Part shown: one piece after another, positions 17,993 through 27,900 of the stretch | Numbering within the stretch: position 1 is the stretch's first letter | How the letters are laid out: each line of letters opens with the position of its first letter | Source: Aliikangiella maris | GTDB lineage: Bacteria > Pseudomonadota > Gammaproteobacteria > Enterobacterales > Kangiellaceae | Direction of reading: 5' to 3' | NCBI RefSeq assembly: GCF_040719265.1 | Contig: NZ_JBFDAH010000003.1 | Location: 246,241 to 310,240, forward strand | DNA: 64,000 nt | Notes under the pieces: model-generated | The model's input: only the letters and a program-made list of their open reading frames with translations | The model's database searches: none | Told to the model about the DNA's origin: nothing | Program-made: the position numbers and the translations under genes

Positions 17993-19819
17993 TTAATTTT
18001 CACTCATCTTATCGTGGCCATTTAGCCAGTTATTCAGCAAGGTGTTTTCAGCTTCCGCCAAAGGACTTAAATAGCAGACGCTTTTATAGGCAGCTGTTAG
18101 CTCACAGGCAGCATGATGTAATCGCTCTCGACGAAAATAGCTAATCATAACGGTTTCTCCCAACGGAATTCGCGCAATCGTTTTGTCTAATTCCGCCGCA
18201 CTGATTTTAATATTATCGAGAGCAATAATTAGATCGCCATTTGATAAACCAGCCTGCATTGCGCAGGAATCCTCAAGCACAACATTGACTTTAACACCAG
18301 CTGGGTCGTCTGTATATAATACGCCCAAATGAGCAACGGTATTTCTTTCTTTTGGCTGCTCAACATATCCTCCTTTTTCATTATGTAAATATGGCTCAAT
18401 TAACTGACAATTAATTCCCACCTGACTCAATAACGCCGTTAATGGAATATCATCGGTTGAATAAACCAATTGCTGAATGATTTCTTGGCATGATTGCCCA
18501 CTAATCTGCTCAACAATTTGCTCAACATCTTGCAATGTAATGCCTATATTGGTCTTACCAAACTTAATCCAAATTTGGCGCATAACATCATCAAGAGATC
18601 GTTGGTTTACTGTTAAACTCCGAATTTCAAAATCAAGCGCTAAAGCAACCAACGAGCCTTTGGTGTAATAGCTGACAATACCGTTAAGCGCATTTTCATC
18701 TTGCTTATAAAATTTTGTCCAAGCATCAAAACTAGATGCCGCTACAGATTGCTTAAACCGCCCTTGCCCTTTGTGTACTCGAGTAATAGTTTGAGCCAAC
18801 ATATCCAAGTACTGTTCAGGCTTGAGTACCTTTGCACGTGCGAGTAAAAGTTCATCATAATATGAAGTGACACCCTCAAAAAACCATAATAATTCCGTAT
18901 GTACTTCTCGATTGAGTTCCAATGGAATAAACTCTTTCGGTTTAATCCGTTTCACATTCCAGCAATGAAAATATTCATGACAGCACAAGGTTAAAAATGT
19001 TCGATATCCCTCATCCATTTGATTAGGATTATCTCCTAATAATGGCAGATCGGCATGGCTACAATGTAAAGCTGTTGACGAGAGATGTTCCAACCCACCA
19101 AATCCATTTTTCAACACAAAAGTCATAAAGATGTACTGCTCGAAAGGCGGTTTTTCATCACCAAAGAATTTGACTTCGGTTTCACATATGGCTTTTACAT
19201 CATTTGCTATTCGCTTCCAATCAACTCTGGCTGGCGCTTCGGTAAAAAACATTTTATGCGGCACACCAAAAACATCAAAAGAGATTTGTTGTAAGTCACC
19301 TATTTCAAATGGATAATCAATTAATGCCTGATAATTTTCACTTGTATATTCGCCAAAACCCTGGGTGTTAATGTTGACCGCAGGCATTGCTGTCGCAACT
19401 TGCCAAGCATTTTTAATCGCCAAAGGAGACGCATTTAAATGTACATGATGTGGCAACTCATCCAGATCAGTCACCTTTAAGAACAAACTGGTACCATTAA
19501 AAAAAGCATGCTGATTGTCCAGGTGAGCACTTCTCACAGATAAATCCCAAGCATACACTTGATAAATAATTGTCAGCGCTTTAACCGAATCGGTTATTCG
19601 CCAGCAGGCTTTTCCGATTTTTTCGAGTATTACAGGTTGTTGTTCCTCAAAAGCAGTAATTGTCACGATATTTTTTGCAAAATCGCGGATCATATAGCTG
19701 CCGGGGATCCAGTCAGGTAGAGAAAAGGTTTGTCCTTTTTTCAAAGGTTGTGCGATTTTGAGTTTAACTTCAAATAAATGCGCATTTGCGTTTTTAAAAT
19801 CGACGAAATATTCTATCAT
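17993..19819 (-). CDS. M61 family glycyl aminopeptidase-like metallopeptidase with PDZ domain
   Basis: 608 residues with no signal peptide. The zinc site HEYFH (about 279-283) in LCCHEYFHCWNVKRIKP and the downstream Glu in LWFFEGVTSYYDELLL define the M61 catalytic domain. An N-terminal beta-rich domain (IPGSYMIRDFAKN) and a C-terminal PDZ domain (about 495-580, VVLEDSCAMQAGLSNGDLII) complete the standard layout. Family members release N-terminal residues, especially glycine, from peptides. It has its own upstream region containing a 15-base tandem repeat. It is probably cytosolic. Confidence 0.9.
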   Translation of the reverse strand: MIEYFVDFKNANAHLFEVKLKIAQPLKKGQTFSLPDWIPGSYMIRDFAKNIVTITAFEEQQPVILEKIGKACWRITDSVKALTIIYQVYAWDLSVRSAHLDNQHAFFNGTSLFLKVTDLDELPHHVHLNASPLAIKNAWQVATAMPAVNINTQGFGEYTSENYQALIDYPFEIGDLQQISFDVFGVPHKMFFTEAPARVDWKRIANDVKAICETEVKFFGDEKPPFEQYIFMTFVLKNGFGGLEHLSSTALHCSHADLPLLGDNPNQMDEGYRTFLTLCCHEYFHCWNVKRIKPKEFIPLELNREVHTELLWFFEGVTSYYDELLLARAKVLKPEQYLDMLAQTITRVHKGQGRFKQSVAASSFDAWTKFYKQDENALNGIVSYYTKGSLVALALDFEIRSLTVNQRSLDDVMRQIWIKFGKTNIGITLQDVEQIVEQISGQSCQEIIQQLVYSTDDIPLTALLSQVGINCQLIEPYLHNEKGGYVEQPKERNTVAHLGVLYTDDPAGVKVNVVLEDSCAMQAGLSNGDLIIALDNIKISAAELDKTIARIPLGETVMISYFRRERLHHAACELTAAYKSVCYLSPLAEAENTLLNNWLNGHDKMSEN

Positions 19820-20145
19820 TATTTCTCTCTATTTTTTCCTGAGTTAGGCTGTAGTGATTTAGATTGTAGTGATTTAGATTGTAGTGATTTAGATTATAGC
19901 GATTTAAACTGTGATAACTTACGACTGCTAGCCGAGTTTGCAGCCTTGGCTAAATATAAATCGGATTAAATAACCAGACTGCAAATTAGCACGCTATTTG
20001 CTAATCAATATCAAATCACTCAATAAAATTCGTATCTATATTTTTACGTCTATAATTTATTTTTAAATCTATATATTTGTATCTACATTTAAGATACAGG
20101 TAAACAAAACTTACTTCGCTTTTGATTATTTATCATTCAAAGAGT
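19820..20145. repeat. Intergenic region with 15-base tandem repeats
   Basis: From about 19847 to 19920 there are four to five copies of a 15-base unit close to GATTGTAGTGATTTA, decaying toward the right end. A lower-quality run of TCTATAT-type units follows near 20031-20090. Because the unit is a multiple of three, the frame stays open and mimics a pentapeptide repeat, but no ribosome site or gene context supports translation. It separates the MFS-like gene from the M61 peptidase. Confidence 0.6.
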
Positions 20146-21441
20146 TTATTCTTTTGAACGGTTATGTTGATAGTTAAATACAACAAACAATATGGCACCG
20201 GTCAAAGTAATACTTAAAGGTAAAAACAAGGCATACCGCCCCATTTGGAGTTCATTGACTTCTAGCCATTGATAAAATCCAATTCCGACCAATGGCGCAA
20301 AAAGTCCTCTAACGCCAGTTAAAGTCACATGAATAGCCATATATTGCATTGATTTTGTTTGACTGACAAAATCATTATGCCCTAAATTCCAACCAATAAC
20401 CGCACCCGACATAGCAATACCATAGCAGCAGGCTCCAACAAAATAAAGAAAACTCAGTCCACTTAACTGTGCAGCTAAAAACAAAGCGATAGATGAGACA
20501 AACCCCCAACTATGAATTGCCCTAAAATGAAAAATATGGTTGTTATCAAGTAATCTAGCCCACCAACCAACAGCGATTGGAATAAGTGAAAGTGGAATTG
20601 CTGTGGTAATTAATATTTGGCTACTTTTACTTAAGTCGGTATATTCATTAAGGTAAACAATTAGCGGTGCCATAAACATTAAATTACCGGTGCCTAGGGT
20701 AAACATAGCCAATAAATATTTTGCAAAAGGTTTATTTTCAGCCAGCAGACGAAAAATACTGGCAACCGATAGTCCACTGGCCGTTGATTTTTCGCGCTCA
20801 ATTTGCTTTAAACTACCGCGCATCACCAAATAACGATAACGGAAAGCCCCCACCATCGACAGCACCGATAAACTCAAATAAAGCCACTTAAACGCTTCAA
20901 ATTGCCAGTCGAGTACTTGGCCAATAGCTATTGCGACAATGGCCATGAGCAAGGAGGTCAAAGTCGCCAGTTTAGCAGTCACTTTGCCACGAATATAACG
21001 CGGATAGTTAGCCCGCCAAATATCAGAACGTATTGTTAATATGCCAGACCAGCAAATTCGCGCGATAATATAAAACATCAATAGCGCAAAAAGTCCCGAT
21101 TCATCAAAAGTAGTCTGGCTAATCCCAAGCCCACATACACAGCAGACTAGTGCCAAGTTAGACACCAATCGAGTCCGGCTGCGACCATGACTTAACTTGA
21201 CCCACACAAAACTAATCAAGTTAGAATAAAATGGCGCACCAGTACTGACCGCCACCGCTAAATTTAACAACCAGCTCTCGACCCGTCCCTCGAATCCATT
21301 TTTAATTAATACACCAATGACACCACCTTCAAGTAGCGCAAGCATTAAAGCCAGACTAGTCCAGGAAAATAATTCGCGACGTATACGCTGCTCAAGTGTT
21401 TGTCTTTGGGTTGTAGAAATAGCAGGGATTATTCTGGACAT
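20146..21441 (-). CDS. MFS-type membrane transporter
   Basis: 431 residues with about ten to twelve hydrophobic segments (for example SWTSLALMLALLEGGVIGVL, LIVYLNEYT followed by LITTAIPLSLIPIAVGWWA, and ALFLPLSITLTGAILFVVF). The basic loop RYIRGKVTAKLATLTSLL after the fourth or fifth span resembles the inter-helix loops of the major facilitator superfamily. The N-terminus is basic and cytoplasmic. Substrate and direction cannot be read. It stands alone on the minus strand with a 130-base gap to the hydrolase gene. Confidence 0.7.
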   Translation of the reverse strand: MSRIIPAISTTQRQTLEQRIRRELFSWTSLALMLALLEGGVIGVLIKNGFEGRVESWLLNLAVAVSTGAPFYSNLISFVWVKLSHGRSRTRLVSNLALVCCVCGLGISQTTFDESGLFALLMFYIIARICWSGILTIRSDIWRANYPRYIRGKVTAKLATLTSLLMAIVAIAIGQVLDWQFEAFKWLYLSLSVLSMVGAFRYRYLVMRGSLKQIEREKSTASGLSVASIFRLLAENKPFAKYLLAMFTLGTGNLMFMAPLIVYLNEYTDLSKSSQILITTAIPLSLIPIAVGWWARLLDNNHIFHFRAIHSWGFVSSIALFLAAQLSGLSFLYFVGACCYGIAMSGAVIGWNLGHNDFVSQTKSMQYMAIHVTLTGVRGLFAPLVGIGFYQWLEVNELQMGRYALFLPLSITLTGAILFVVFNYQHNRSKE

Positions 21442-21573
21442 CAGTTGAATAACTCAGTGTGCAAAAACAGGAATAAATTAACAGATCGGACCGCTAATAG
21501 TAGATTATTCATTAATTATTGCAAATAGAAATAGACTATTTGATTGAATTTGGACACCTTTGCTGTGCAAATA

Positions 21574-22230
21574 TTAGTCATCTAGAGTAAATATAAAATC
21601 TGCCACTTTATCGGCAGCTGTTTGCAAATTATCTGCGAGCGTTAAACCAGACTTTACCCGAGGCTTAAAGCTGTGATCACCGTCAGCTAAATACTCAACA
21701 CAAACCTGTTTGCTCAATGCGTGACCTTCTATCTCATTAGGCTTACCCATACTATCACGTTCTCCTTGTAGAATTAATGTTGGAATACTAATGTGAGCTA
21801 AATGTTCTCCTCTAAATTTTTCTGGCTTATTCGCAGGATGAAAAGGAAAACCAAATGCGATTAGACCACTTATCTTAAATTCAAGTTTAAAATCAGGCGC
21901 AGACTCAGTCGCCAACAAACTGGCTACCCTTCCCCCCATAGATTTACCAGCCAATATTAATTTATCAGTAGGCAATAACCGTTGACTTTCTTTGAGCTGT
22001 TTGATTTGTTGATTAAAATCATCAATTAATCGTGGCATTCGATCAGGTGGACGTCGTTTACCATCAATTAATCGCTGACGCATATAGGGAAAATCAAATC
22101 GAAAGACCGTTAAATCTTTAGCGCTAATAAGTTGATCCATCTGTTGCATCCAATCTGAATCTTTGTTTGCTCCAGCCCCATGAGCCAATAGAATTTTAAA
22201 TTCACTTTTAAACAAGTAGAAGTCACCCAA
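21574..22230 (-). CDS. Alpha/beta hydrolase of the KANL3/Tex30 type
   Basis: About 218 residues. The alpha/beta hydrolase features are LLAHGAGANKDSDWM (oxyanion loop), the nucleophile elbow AGKSMGGR (Ser about 95), Asp in LQGERDSMG and His in DGDHSFKP (about 183), with PDRMPRLIDDF as the usual spacer helix. This matches the small KANL3/Tex30-like hydrolases, whose substrates are unknown. The frame has no ATG at its 5' end: a TTG at 22230 or, with GGGTGA eight bases ahead, a TTG at 22215 must start it. Confidence 0.8.
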   Translation of the reverse strand: MGDFYLFKSEFKILLAHGAGANKDSDWMQQMDQLISAKDLTVFRFDFPYMRQRLIDGKRRPPDRMPRLIDDFNQQIKQLKESQRLLPTDKLILAGKSMGGRVASLLATESAPDFKLEFKISGLIAFGFPFHPANKPEKFRGEHLAHISIPTLILQGERDSMGKPNEIEGHALSKQVCVEYLADGDHSFKPRVKSGLTLADNLQTAADKVADFIFTLDD

Positions 22231-22751
22231 TTTAAGTTAACAATAGGAAAATAACCAGTTTAAATTATTTAAAAAATTTAATCCAAATCAAATATTTCCC
22301 GCGCAATTAGCCAAAGTAATTATGAGTTTCTTATCGCTCTATACTTCAATTAAAAACCTGGTTTTGTATAATTACTTATTGACGTATTTTAATTGTGGAT
22401 AATAACGGAAAAAATAGCCTTAATATATACTGGGTTATATGAGAATTTAAAATTGGATAAATTCGCTGAAGAACAACAGATAAAAACGTTACCTGTCAAT
22501 ATTGTTTATACACAAAAAACTACAGTTCGAAACATTTATAACTGAACGATAATAATCTTTTAGACCTTTTGTGTAAGGTTTATCAATCAGCCAACGCAAT
22601 TGATATAACTTCAATGAATTGAGAAAAAGTATTTTACTCGTCATTTTTACCAAGCATTAGAAATTACTATTTTTAAGCAGCCAGCGTTTTAATCGTTAAA
22701 ATTTAAGCAGATTAAGCAGATTAAGCAGATTAAGCAGAAAAAGTTTAAGTA
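22231..22751. other. AT-rich non-coding region with 9-base tandem repeat
   Basis: No gene was recognised. Four perfect copies of TTAAGCAGA lie at 22703-22738, just beyond the minus-strand terminator. The rest is AT-rich sequence without long frames. It should include the promoter of the hydrolase gene near its right-hand start at 22230. Confidence 0.4.
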
Positions 22752-22779
22752 GAAAAAATAGGCCGCCAAAAGGCGGCCT
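22752..22779 (-). terminator. Strong GC-rich rho-independent terminator
   Basis: A perfect 8-bp stem AGGCCGCC/GGCGGCCT (22760-22767 with 22772-22779, loop AAAA on the plus strand). On the minus strand it is followed by ATTTTTTCT. It lies about 275 bases past the glutamine amidotransferase stop, so it ends either a long 3' UTR or an independent small transcript. Confidence 0.85.
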
Positions 22780-22785
22780 GAAACC

Positions 22786-22938
22786 CTAAGAACAATCGGG
22801 GATTTGTTGAATCAAAATTGAGTCAATACAAGTCGCTACCAACACGCTGTGTTGCATTGTTGTCTAAATTTCAGCGATTGCAAAGATGGTGCGAAGAATA
22901 AACGGGTGAGCAATATCAATCAATGCACAAAATACCAT
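22786..22938 (-). other. Candidate small RNA or microprotein gene before the terminator
   Basis: On the minus strand an ATG at 22938 opens 24 codons (MVFCALIDIAHPFILRTIFA, then IAEI) ending in TAG at 22864-22866. In the same frame three codons later an ATG at 22857 opens 23 more codons (MQHSVLVATCIDSILIQQIP, then DCS), ending just before the strong terminator. A readable frame also exists on the opposite strand. The base composition is more balanced than in the flanks. No promoter or strong ribosome site was identified. The terminator supports a transcript; coding is speculative. Confidence 0.3.
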
Positions 22939-23053
22939 TTTTTGCCCGAATAAAAGATATTACATGTTTTATTTTTTAAAGTGAGAACAGTGACTGGTTT
23001 TTAATGCATGAAATTATTTTTTAATATATAGCCACATGAGAAACCCTAAAATT

Positions 23054-23812
23054 TTAATTGAGAAAATCTCGATGAATAAACTGATGTTTCTCGTTAACTT
23101 TCGGTAACAATGATAAAAAGCCATTAAAAACTTTATGGCTTAATGCCAGAGATCGATCAATTCGATAATGTGTTTCCTGCCAAATTGAATCAACTCGCGC
23201 TTTAGCTTTATCGAGTCCCAATTCTTTTAAATGTTGAGGTAACTTTAGCCAGCGTTGAATTAAGGATAAGTCAGTTTCAAGATGAAATTGAAATCCATAA
23301 ACATTGTTTTTTAATTGAAAAGCCTGGTGAGCAATCTGTTCACCGGTAGCAAGTAACGTTGCATTTTTGGGTAAGTCGAATGTATAACCATGCCACTGAA
23401 AAATATTTTCACACTCATCAAAATGACCGAGCACCGGATCATTTTGTGCTGCCTGAGTTGGTGTAATAGGGTACCAGCCAATTTCTTTTTTAGGTGCCTG
23501 ATAAACTTTCGCGCCAGCCGCAGCCGCAATGAGTTGTGCCCCCAAACAAATTCCCAAGACAGGAATATCTTGTTGCATTGCCTGTCGAATCACTCGCTGC
23601 TCGGTTACCAGATGTGGATACTCATCTTCTTGACCAATATTCATTGGGCCACCAAGAATAATAAGTGCATCGTAGCTACAAATATCCGGTTTAGCATTAG
23701 GTTCTCGGCCAAAATTCACGTATCGAATACGGTGCCTTTGTGAACGGATCAGTGGATCAAGTGTACCAAGAGGTTCATAAGGAACATGCTGAAAAACCAT
23801 TATTTTTGCCAA
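23054..23812 (-). CDS. Class I glutamine amidotransferase-like protein
   Basis: 252 residues. The class I GATase triad is visible: Cys in GICLGAQL (about residue 91) and the His/Glu pair in FQFHLET (about 173-175), plus the oxyanion region ILGGPMNIGQED. It resembles the stand-alone YfeJ-like/GMP synthase-related GATases, whose acceptor partner is unknown. The frame starts with TTG at 23812, where AGAGG lies eight bases upstream; an ATG at 23800 is the alternative. It is followed by about 275 bases before a terminator. Confidence 0.85.
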   Translation of the reverse strand: MAKIMVFQHVPYEPLGTLDPLIRSQRHRIRYVNFGREPNAKPDICSYDALIILGGPMNIGQEDEYPHLVTEQRVIRQAMQQDIPVLGICLGAQLIAAAAGAKVYQAPKKEIGWYPITPTQAAQNDPVLGHFDECENIFQWHGYTFDLPKNATLLATGEQIAHQAFQLKNNVYGFQFHLETDLSLIQRWLKLPQHLKELGLDKAKARVDSIWQETHYRIDRSLALSHKVFNGFLSLLPKVNEKHQFIHRDFLN

Positions 23813-24153
23813 AACTTAAACCTCTGCTCGACAGTTTTTGCTGAAACACCAACGAGACAATCACTTTTTGTTGCTCGATACATCAATAAACCAAAACCTA
23901 AATCGGTTAATCACTCACAAATTATGTTTTTAATTGAATAAACATGCATAAAATCACTAGTTTTATGCTTATTGCTTGAATAACCCATATTTTAGTCAGT
24001 TTATTAATATTTGACACAAATGAAAATAGCGCAAAGCAATATGTAAATAACTGTCAATCTTATTGGGATTTTTGCAACTGGCGCTTGTACAGCGGCAAAC
24101 GGCTGGTTATGCTGCATGTCTCGTTTAATTTTTACTAATAATGACATTTCAAG
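23813..24153. other. Intergenic region between divergent genes
   Basis: 340 bases separate the amidotransferase and the secreted cyclophilin. AT-rich, with no recognised structure or long frame; promoters for both genes should be here. Confidence 0.3.
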
Positions 24154-24966
24154 ATGAAGAACAACAAACTCAATAAAAATCAATCCCTTAAATCAACAAT
24201 AAGGATGTCCGTCGCCGGTTTTTCCTTGGCCATTTGTAGCGGACTGGCGAATGCCACAATTGTCCAAATTGAAACCCCTTTGGGTAATTTTGAAGTCAAT
24301 CTCTATGATGAGAAAACTCCTGAAACCGTCAATAATTTTCTTAATTATGTCAATTCAGGGGCTTACAACAATTCAATCATTCACCGTTCGGTTACTGATT
24401 TTGTCATTCAAGGCGGAGGATTCAGTTATCAAAACAGCTGGCCAGCACAAGCGATTACCACCAACGCCCCCGTTATCAATGAACCCGTCTATTCTAATGT
24501 CAAAGGCACTATTGCGATGGCAAAACGCTCTGGCGCGCCTAATAGTGCGACAAGTCAATGGTTTATTAATTTAGCCGATAATAGTAAAGGCAATGCACAA
24601 CTAGATTCACAAAATGGCGGGTTTACTGTATTTGGCGAAGTTACTGGCGATGGGATGGCAATCATTGAGCAAATTGCGGCATTACCTACCTATAACTTTT
24701 CAGGTGCATTTAATAGTTTACCACTTCAAAACTATGGTGGTACCGGTAACCCTGATGAAACTCACCTTGTTATTAATCAAATAACGGTGATCGATGGGAA
24801 TACCGATACCGCAGCAGGATTAAATCCTCCACTCAATACTTCGATTAATACTCCGACAACGCCAACAACACCTAAATCTTCGGGCGGCGGCGCTGCTGGT
24901 TTTGGATGGATACTTGCCATGCTAGGTGTTGCCTTATGGCGAAACCAGTTAAACACTCGAACTTAA
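24154..24966 (+). CDS. Secreted cyclophilin-type peptidyl-prolyl isomerase with GlyGly-CTERM-like tail
   Basis: 270 residues: a signal peptide (SVAGFSLAICSGLANA), then a cyclophilin domain (about 35-210) beginning VQIETPLGNFEVNLYDEKTP with HRSVTDFVIQGGGF, MAKRSGAPNSATSQWFIN and FGEVTGDGMAIIEQI. These are the substrate-binding and catalytic motifs of bacterial cyclophilins. A Pro/Thr-rich linker then leads to SSGGGAAGFGWILAMLGVAL followed by basic residues. This Gly-rich motif, hydrophobic span and basic end match GlyGly-CTERM tails, which are processed by rhombosortase and linked to type II secretion. The protein should therefore act outside the cell, perhaps folding exported hydrolases. Confidence 0.85.
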   Translation: MKNNKLNKNQSLKSTIRMSVAGFSLAICSGLANATIVQIETPLGNFEVNLYDEKTPETVNNFLNYVNSGAYNNSIIHRSVTDFVIQGGGFSYQNSWPAQAITTNAPVINEPVYSNVKGTIAMAKRSGAPNSATSQWFINLADNSKGNAQLDSQNGGFTVFGEVTGDGMAIIEQIAALPTYNFSGAFNSLPLQNYGGTGNPDETHLVINQITVIDGNTDTAAGLNPPLNTSINTPTTPTTPKSSGGGAAGFGWILAMLGVALWRNQLNTRT

Positions 24967-24977
24967 TGATAGCGATT

Positions 24978-27900
24978 TTACTTTTCACTATTTGTCTGAA
25001 AAGCCAGCTTTTGAGTTGGCTTTTTCATTTGTTTTGCTCCCCAGAGCAACAAACGCTTAATTAAGTCAAAACCATCTTCAATTAAACTAATTGTTGCCGG
25101 TAAAAATAATGTTGTTAGCAGTGTCGAAAATAACAACCCGCCCATAATGACATAAGCCATGGAATAATAATAAACTCCACCGAGTGATGGCTCTTGAATA
25201 ACAATCGGAATAAGCCCTACCAGCGTTGTCAAAGCAGTCATAATAATCGGTCGAAGGCGCTCTTTACCACCTTGTAACATGGCTTGATGACGCGGCCAGC
25301 CTTCGCGTCGATATAAATTAATATGCTCAATCATAACAATCCCGTTGTTAACCACAATACCGAGCAGCAATAGCACGGCGATTGATGCGGGCTGGTCAAA
25401 ATCAACGCCAAATAAAAATAAGGTCCAAAATGCCCCTGCAAGCGCAAAAGGTAAACTGATCATTAATGCCAGCGCTTGGCGCAATGACTCAAACAGGCCG
25501 GCCATCACAGCATATATTAATCCTAAAGCCAGTAACAGATTCAGCCAAAACTCCTGTTGACTTTCCTCTGCATCTCGCCATTGATTATCAAATTTCCAGG
25601 TATAGCCTTCCGGCAACGGCATCGTTTTTAAAATGTCAGTCACCGTTTTAAAATGTTCATTTCGCTTGCCCGTTTCAAACCTGGCTCCTATCCAAATACT
25701 GGAAATTTTATTTTGACGATTGATACGTTCTGGTCCCTTGCGAACTTCAAACTCAGATATACTTTCCAATAAAACAGTTGAACCATCACTTTTGATAACT
25801 GGCATATTTTTAATATCTTCAATCCGAGTATCTTGCTCATCACCAAGCAAGAGTCGCATATCAACTTCGCCATCCTCGGTTTGAAAACGAGAAAGTTTGC
25901 GTCCTCGAAAAGTCATTTCAACAACGCTGGCAGGCTGGTTTGAAGCGACGCCAAAATCATTCATTCGGTCGCGGTCTAGTTGCGCTTGCAGTTCGAGTCT
26001 ACCGCCTTCTGCGGTGGAGTTAAAATCATATAATCCAGGCACATTTTCAATCATTAAAATGGCTTGCTCAGCCAGTTCGCTCAATACTTCTGAGTCGGGA
26101 CCTTCAAGCGGGATTCCAATGCGTTTACCACTATTACGCTTCCAGAAAGGACCGTTATCTTGCACCGTTAACTTAACCCCCGCAATTTCTGGTAAAATTT
26201 TAGGCAGTTTTCGGCGCACCAGATTCATGTCTTCTTCATTTTGAAACCCTTGTTTCATGTAAAGTCGGGTAATACAACGACCTTCACTCCACCAGCTATA
26301 AATGGATTTAACATTTAACTCTTCTTTATAGGGCTCTAGCGCCTGCTCAACCTGAGTAATAATTTGTTCTTTTACGGTTAACGATGCTGCCTCGGTGACA
26401 TCAACATTTATACCAACAAACATTTGAGTCGGTGCGGCATCAAAATTAAAATTAATCTGTTGAAAAGGATAAATGGTTGATACAAAAATTGCAGCGCCTG
26501 CAACCAAAGCGACCCAACGATGCTGTAGGGTAAATGTGAGCAAGCTCGAATATTTTTCCTGTAACGTGTCCATAATCGGCGATTTGACATTTTCTTTAGA
26601 ATGCTTGAGCAGCTTGGTTGAAGCCAGCGGAATGAGTGTCTGACTAATGAATAAAGACGCCAACAAAGTAATACAAATCGTGATACCCAGTTCTCGCAAA
26701 ATAATATTCATTTCGGTAGGTTTGGAAAAGATCATGGGTAAGAAGACAATAATTGAAGTCACCGTTGCAGTAATTACCGCGACCGAGACTTCTTTGGCAC
26801 CAAGAATTGCAGCAACCCTGCCGCCGTAACCTTTCTTTTGAAAACGGTCAATATTTTCCATAATCACAACGGCATTATCGACCAGCATTCCCAATCCAAC
26901 AATTAAACCCAGTAGCGAAATTGTATTGAGGGTTTTACCCTGTAACCAAATAACCCCACAGGCGACTATCAGGGAAAATGGAATACAGGCAACAGCAACA
27001 ATCGTTGCCGTCACTTTGCGTAAAAATAAAAACAACACCAGACTTGCTAGGATTGCACCAAACTGCCCCGTTTGCTCTAAATCTCCCAATGTATTGCGTA
27101 TTTCCTTGCCTTGATCCTGCCAGACCAGAAAATTAATCCCATCAAGTTCAGGATCACTTTGCATTTGTTCAATTTTTTGATAAACCGCATCGGCGATAGT
27201 TATCGTGTTAGCAGAAGATTCTTTAGCAATATTTAATCCGATCGCAAAATTACCATCCAAATGACGACCATATTCTAATGGCGGCTCTTCATAGGTTACT
27301 TCGGCCAAATCACTTAAACGTAAATTAACTGCCTCACTAGCTCCCGAGCTTGAAACGCCATTCGGCAATCGCTTAGAGGATGATATAGGTATATTTTTGA
27401 GCTGCTCCAGTGAAACCAATTCACCCATTGAACGAACAACAATTTTGCTTTGATCAGAGCGCAATATACCAAGCGCTGTATTTTGATTATTTTGTGCAAT
27501 ATCTTTCCAAATTTGGCGAGCATCAATGTTATGTCGTTTTAACTGTGCCAGATTAAGATTAATGCGTACTTCTCTCGGATTAACACCATCCAGAGTGACC
27601 ACAGCCACACCTGGGATCCGCTCTAACGGCTTGACTATTTTGCGATCTAGCAGGTTATAGTTTTTACTCAGATCTCGCCCCGATGAAAGTCTCGCTTCCA
27701 TAATCGTTTCTCCCGACTCTCGGGGATTCCAGTTTTGCGAAACAATAATTCTTTCCAAATCATCGGGCAATTCACTTGTTATACGGTCCAGTCGCTCATG
27801 GATTTCAGCCCTTGCCAGATCCATGTCAGTATCAAAACCAAACAATAGATTGACACGTCCACCACGATGGTCGCTATTTGACCACATATGAAGGACACCA

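Noticed and set aside
19778..19969. Plus-strand frame with a CSDLD-type pentapeptide-like repeat
   Set aside because: It is produced by the 15-base tandem DNA repeat, lacks a ribosome site, and its first part lies antisense to the start of the M61 gene.
22786..22938. Idea that this segment is a transposase or tmRNA fragment
   Set aside because: No recognisable transposase motif, tRNA-like end or tag peptide was found; kept only as an uncharacterised transcript candidate.
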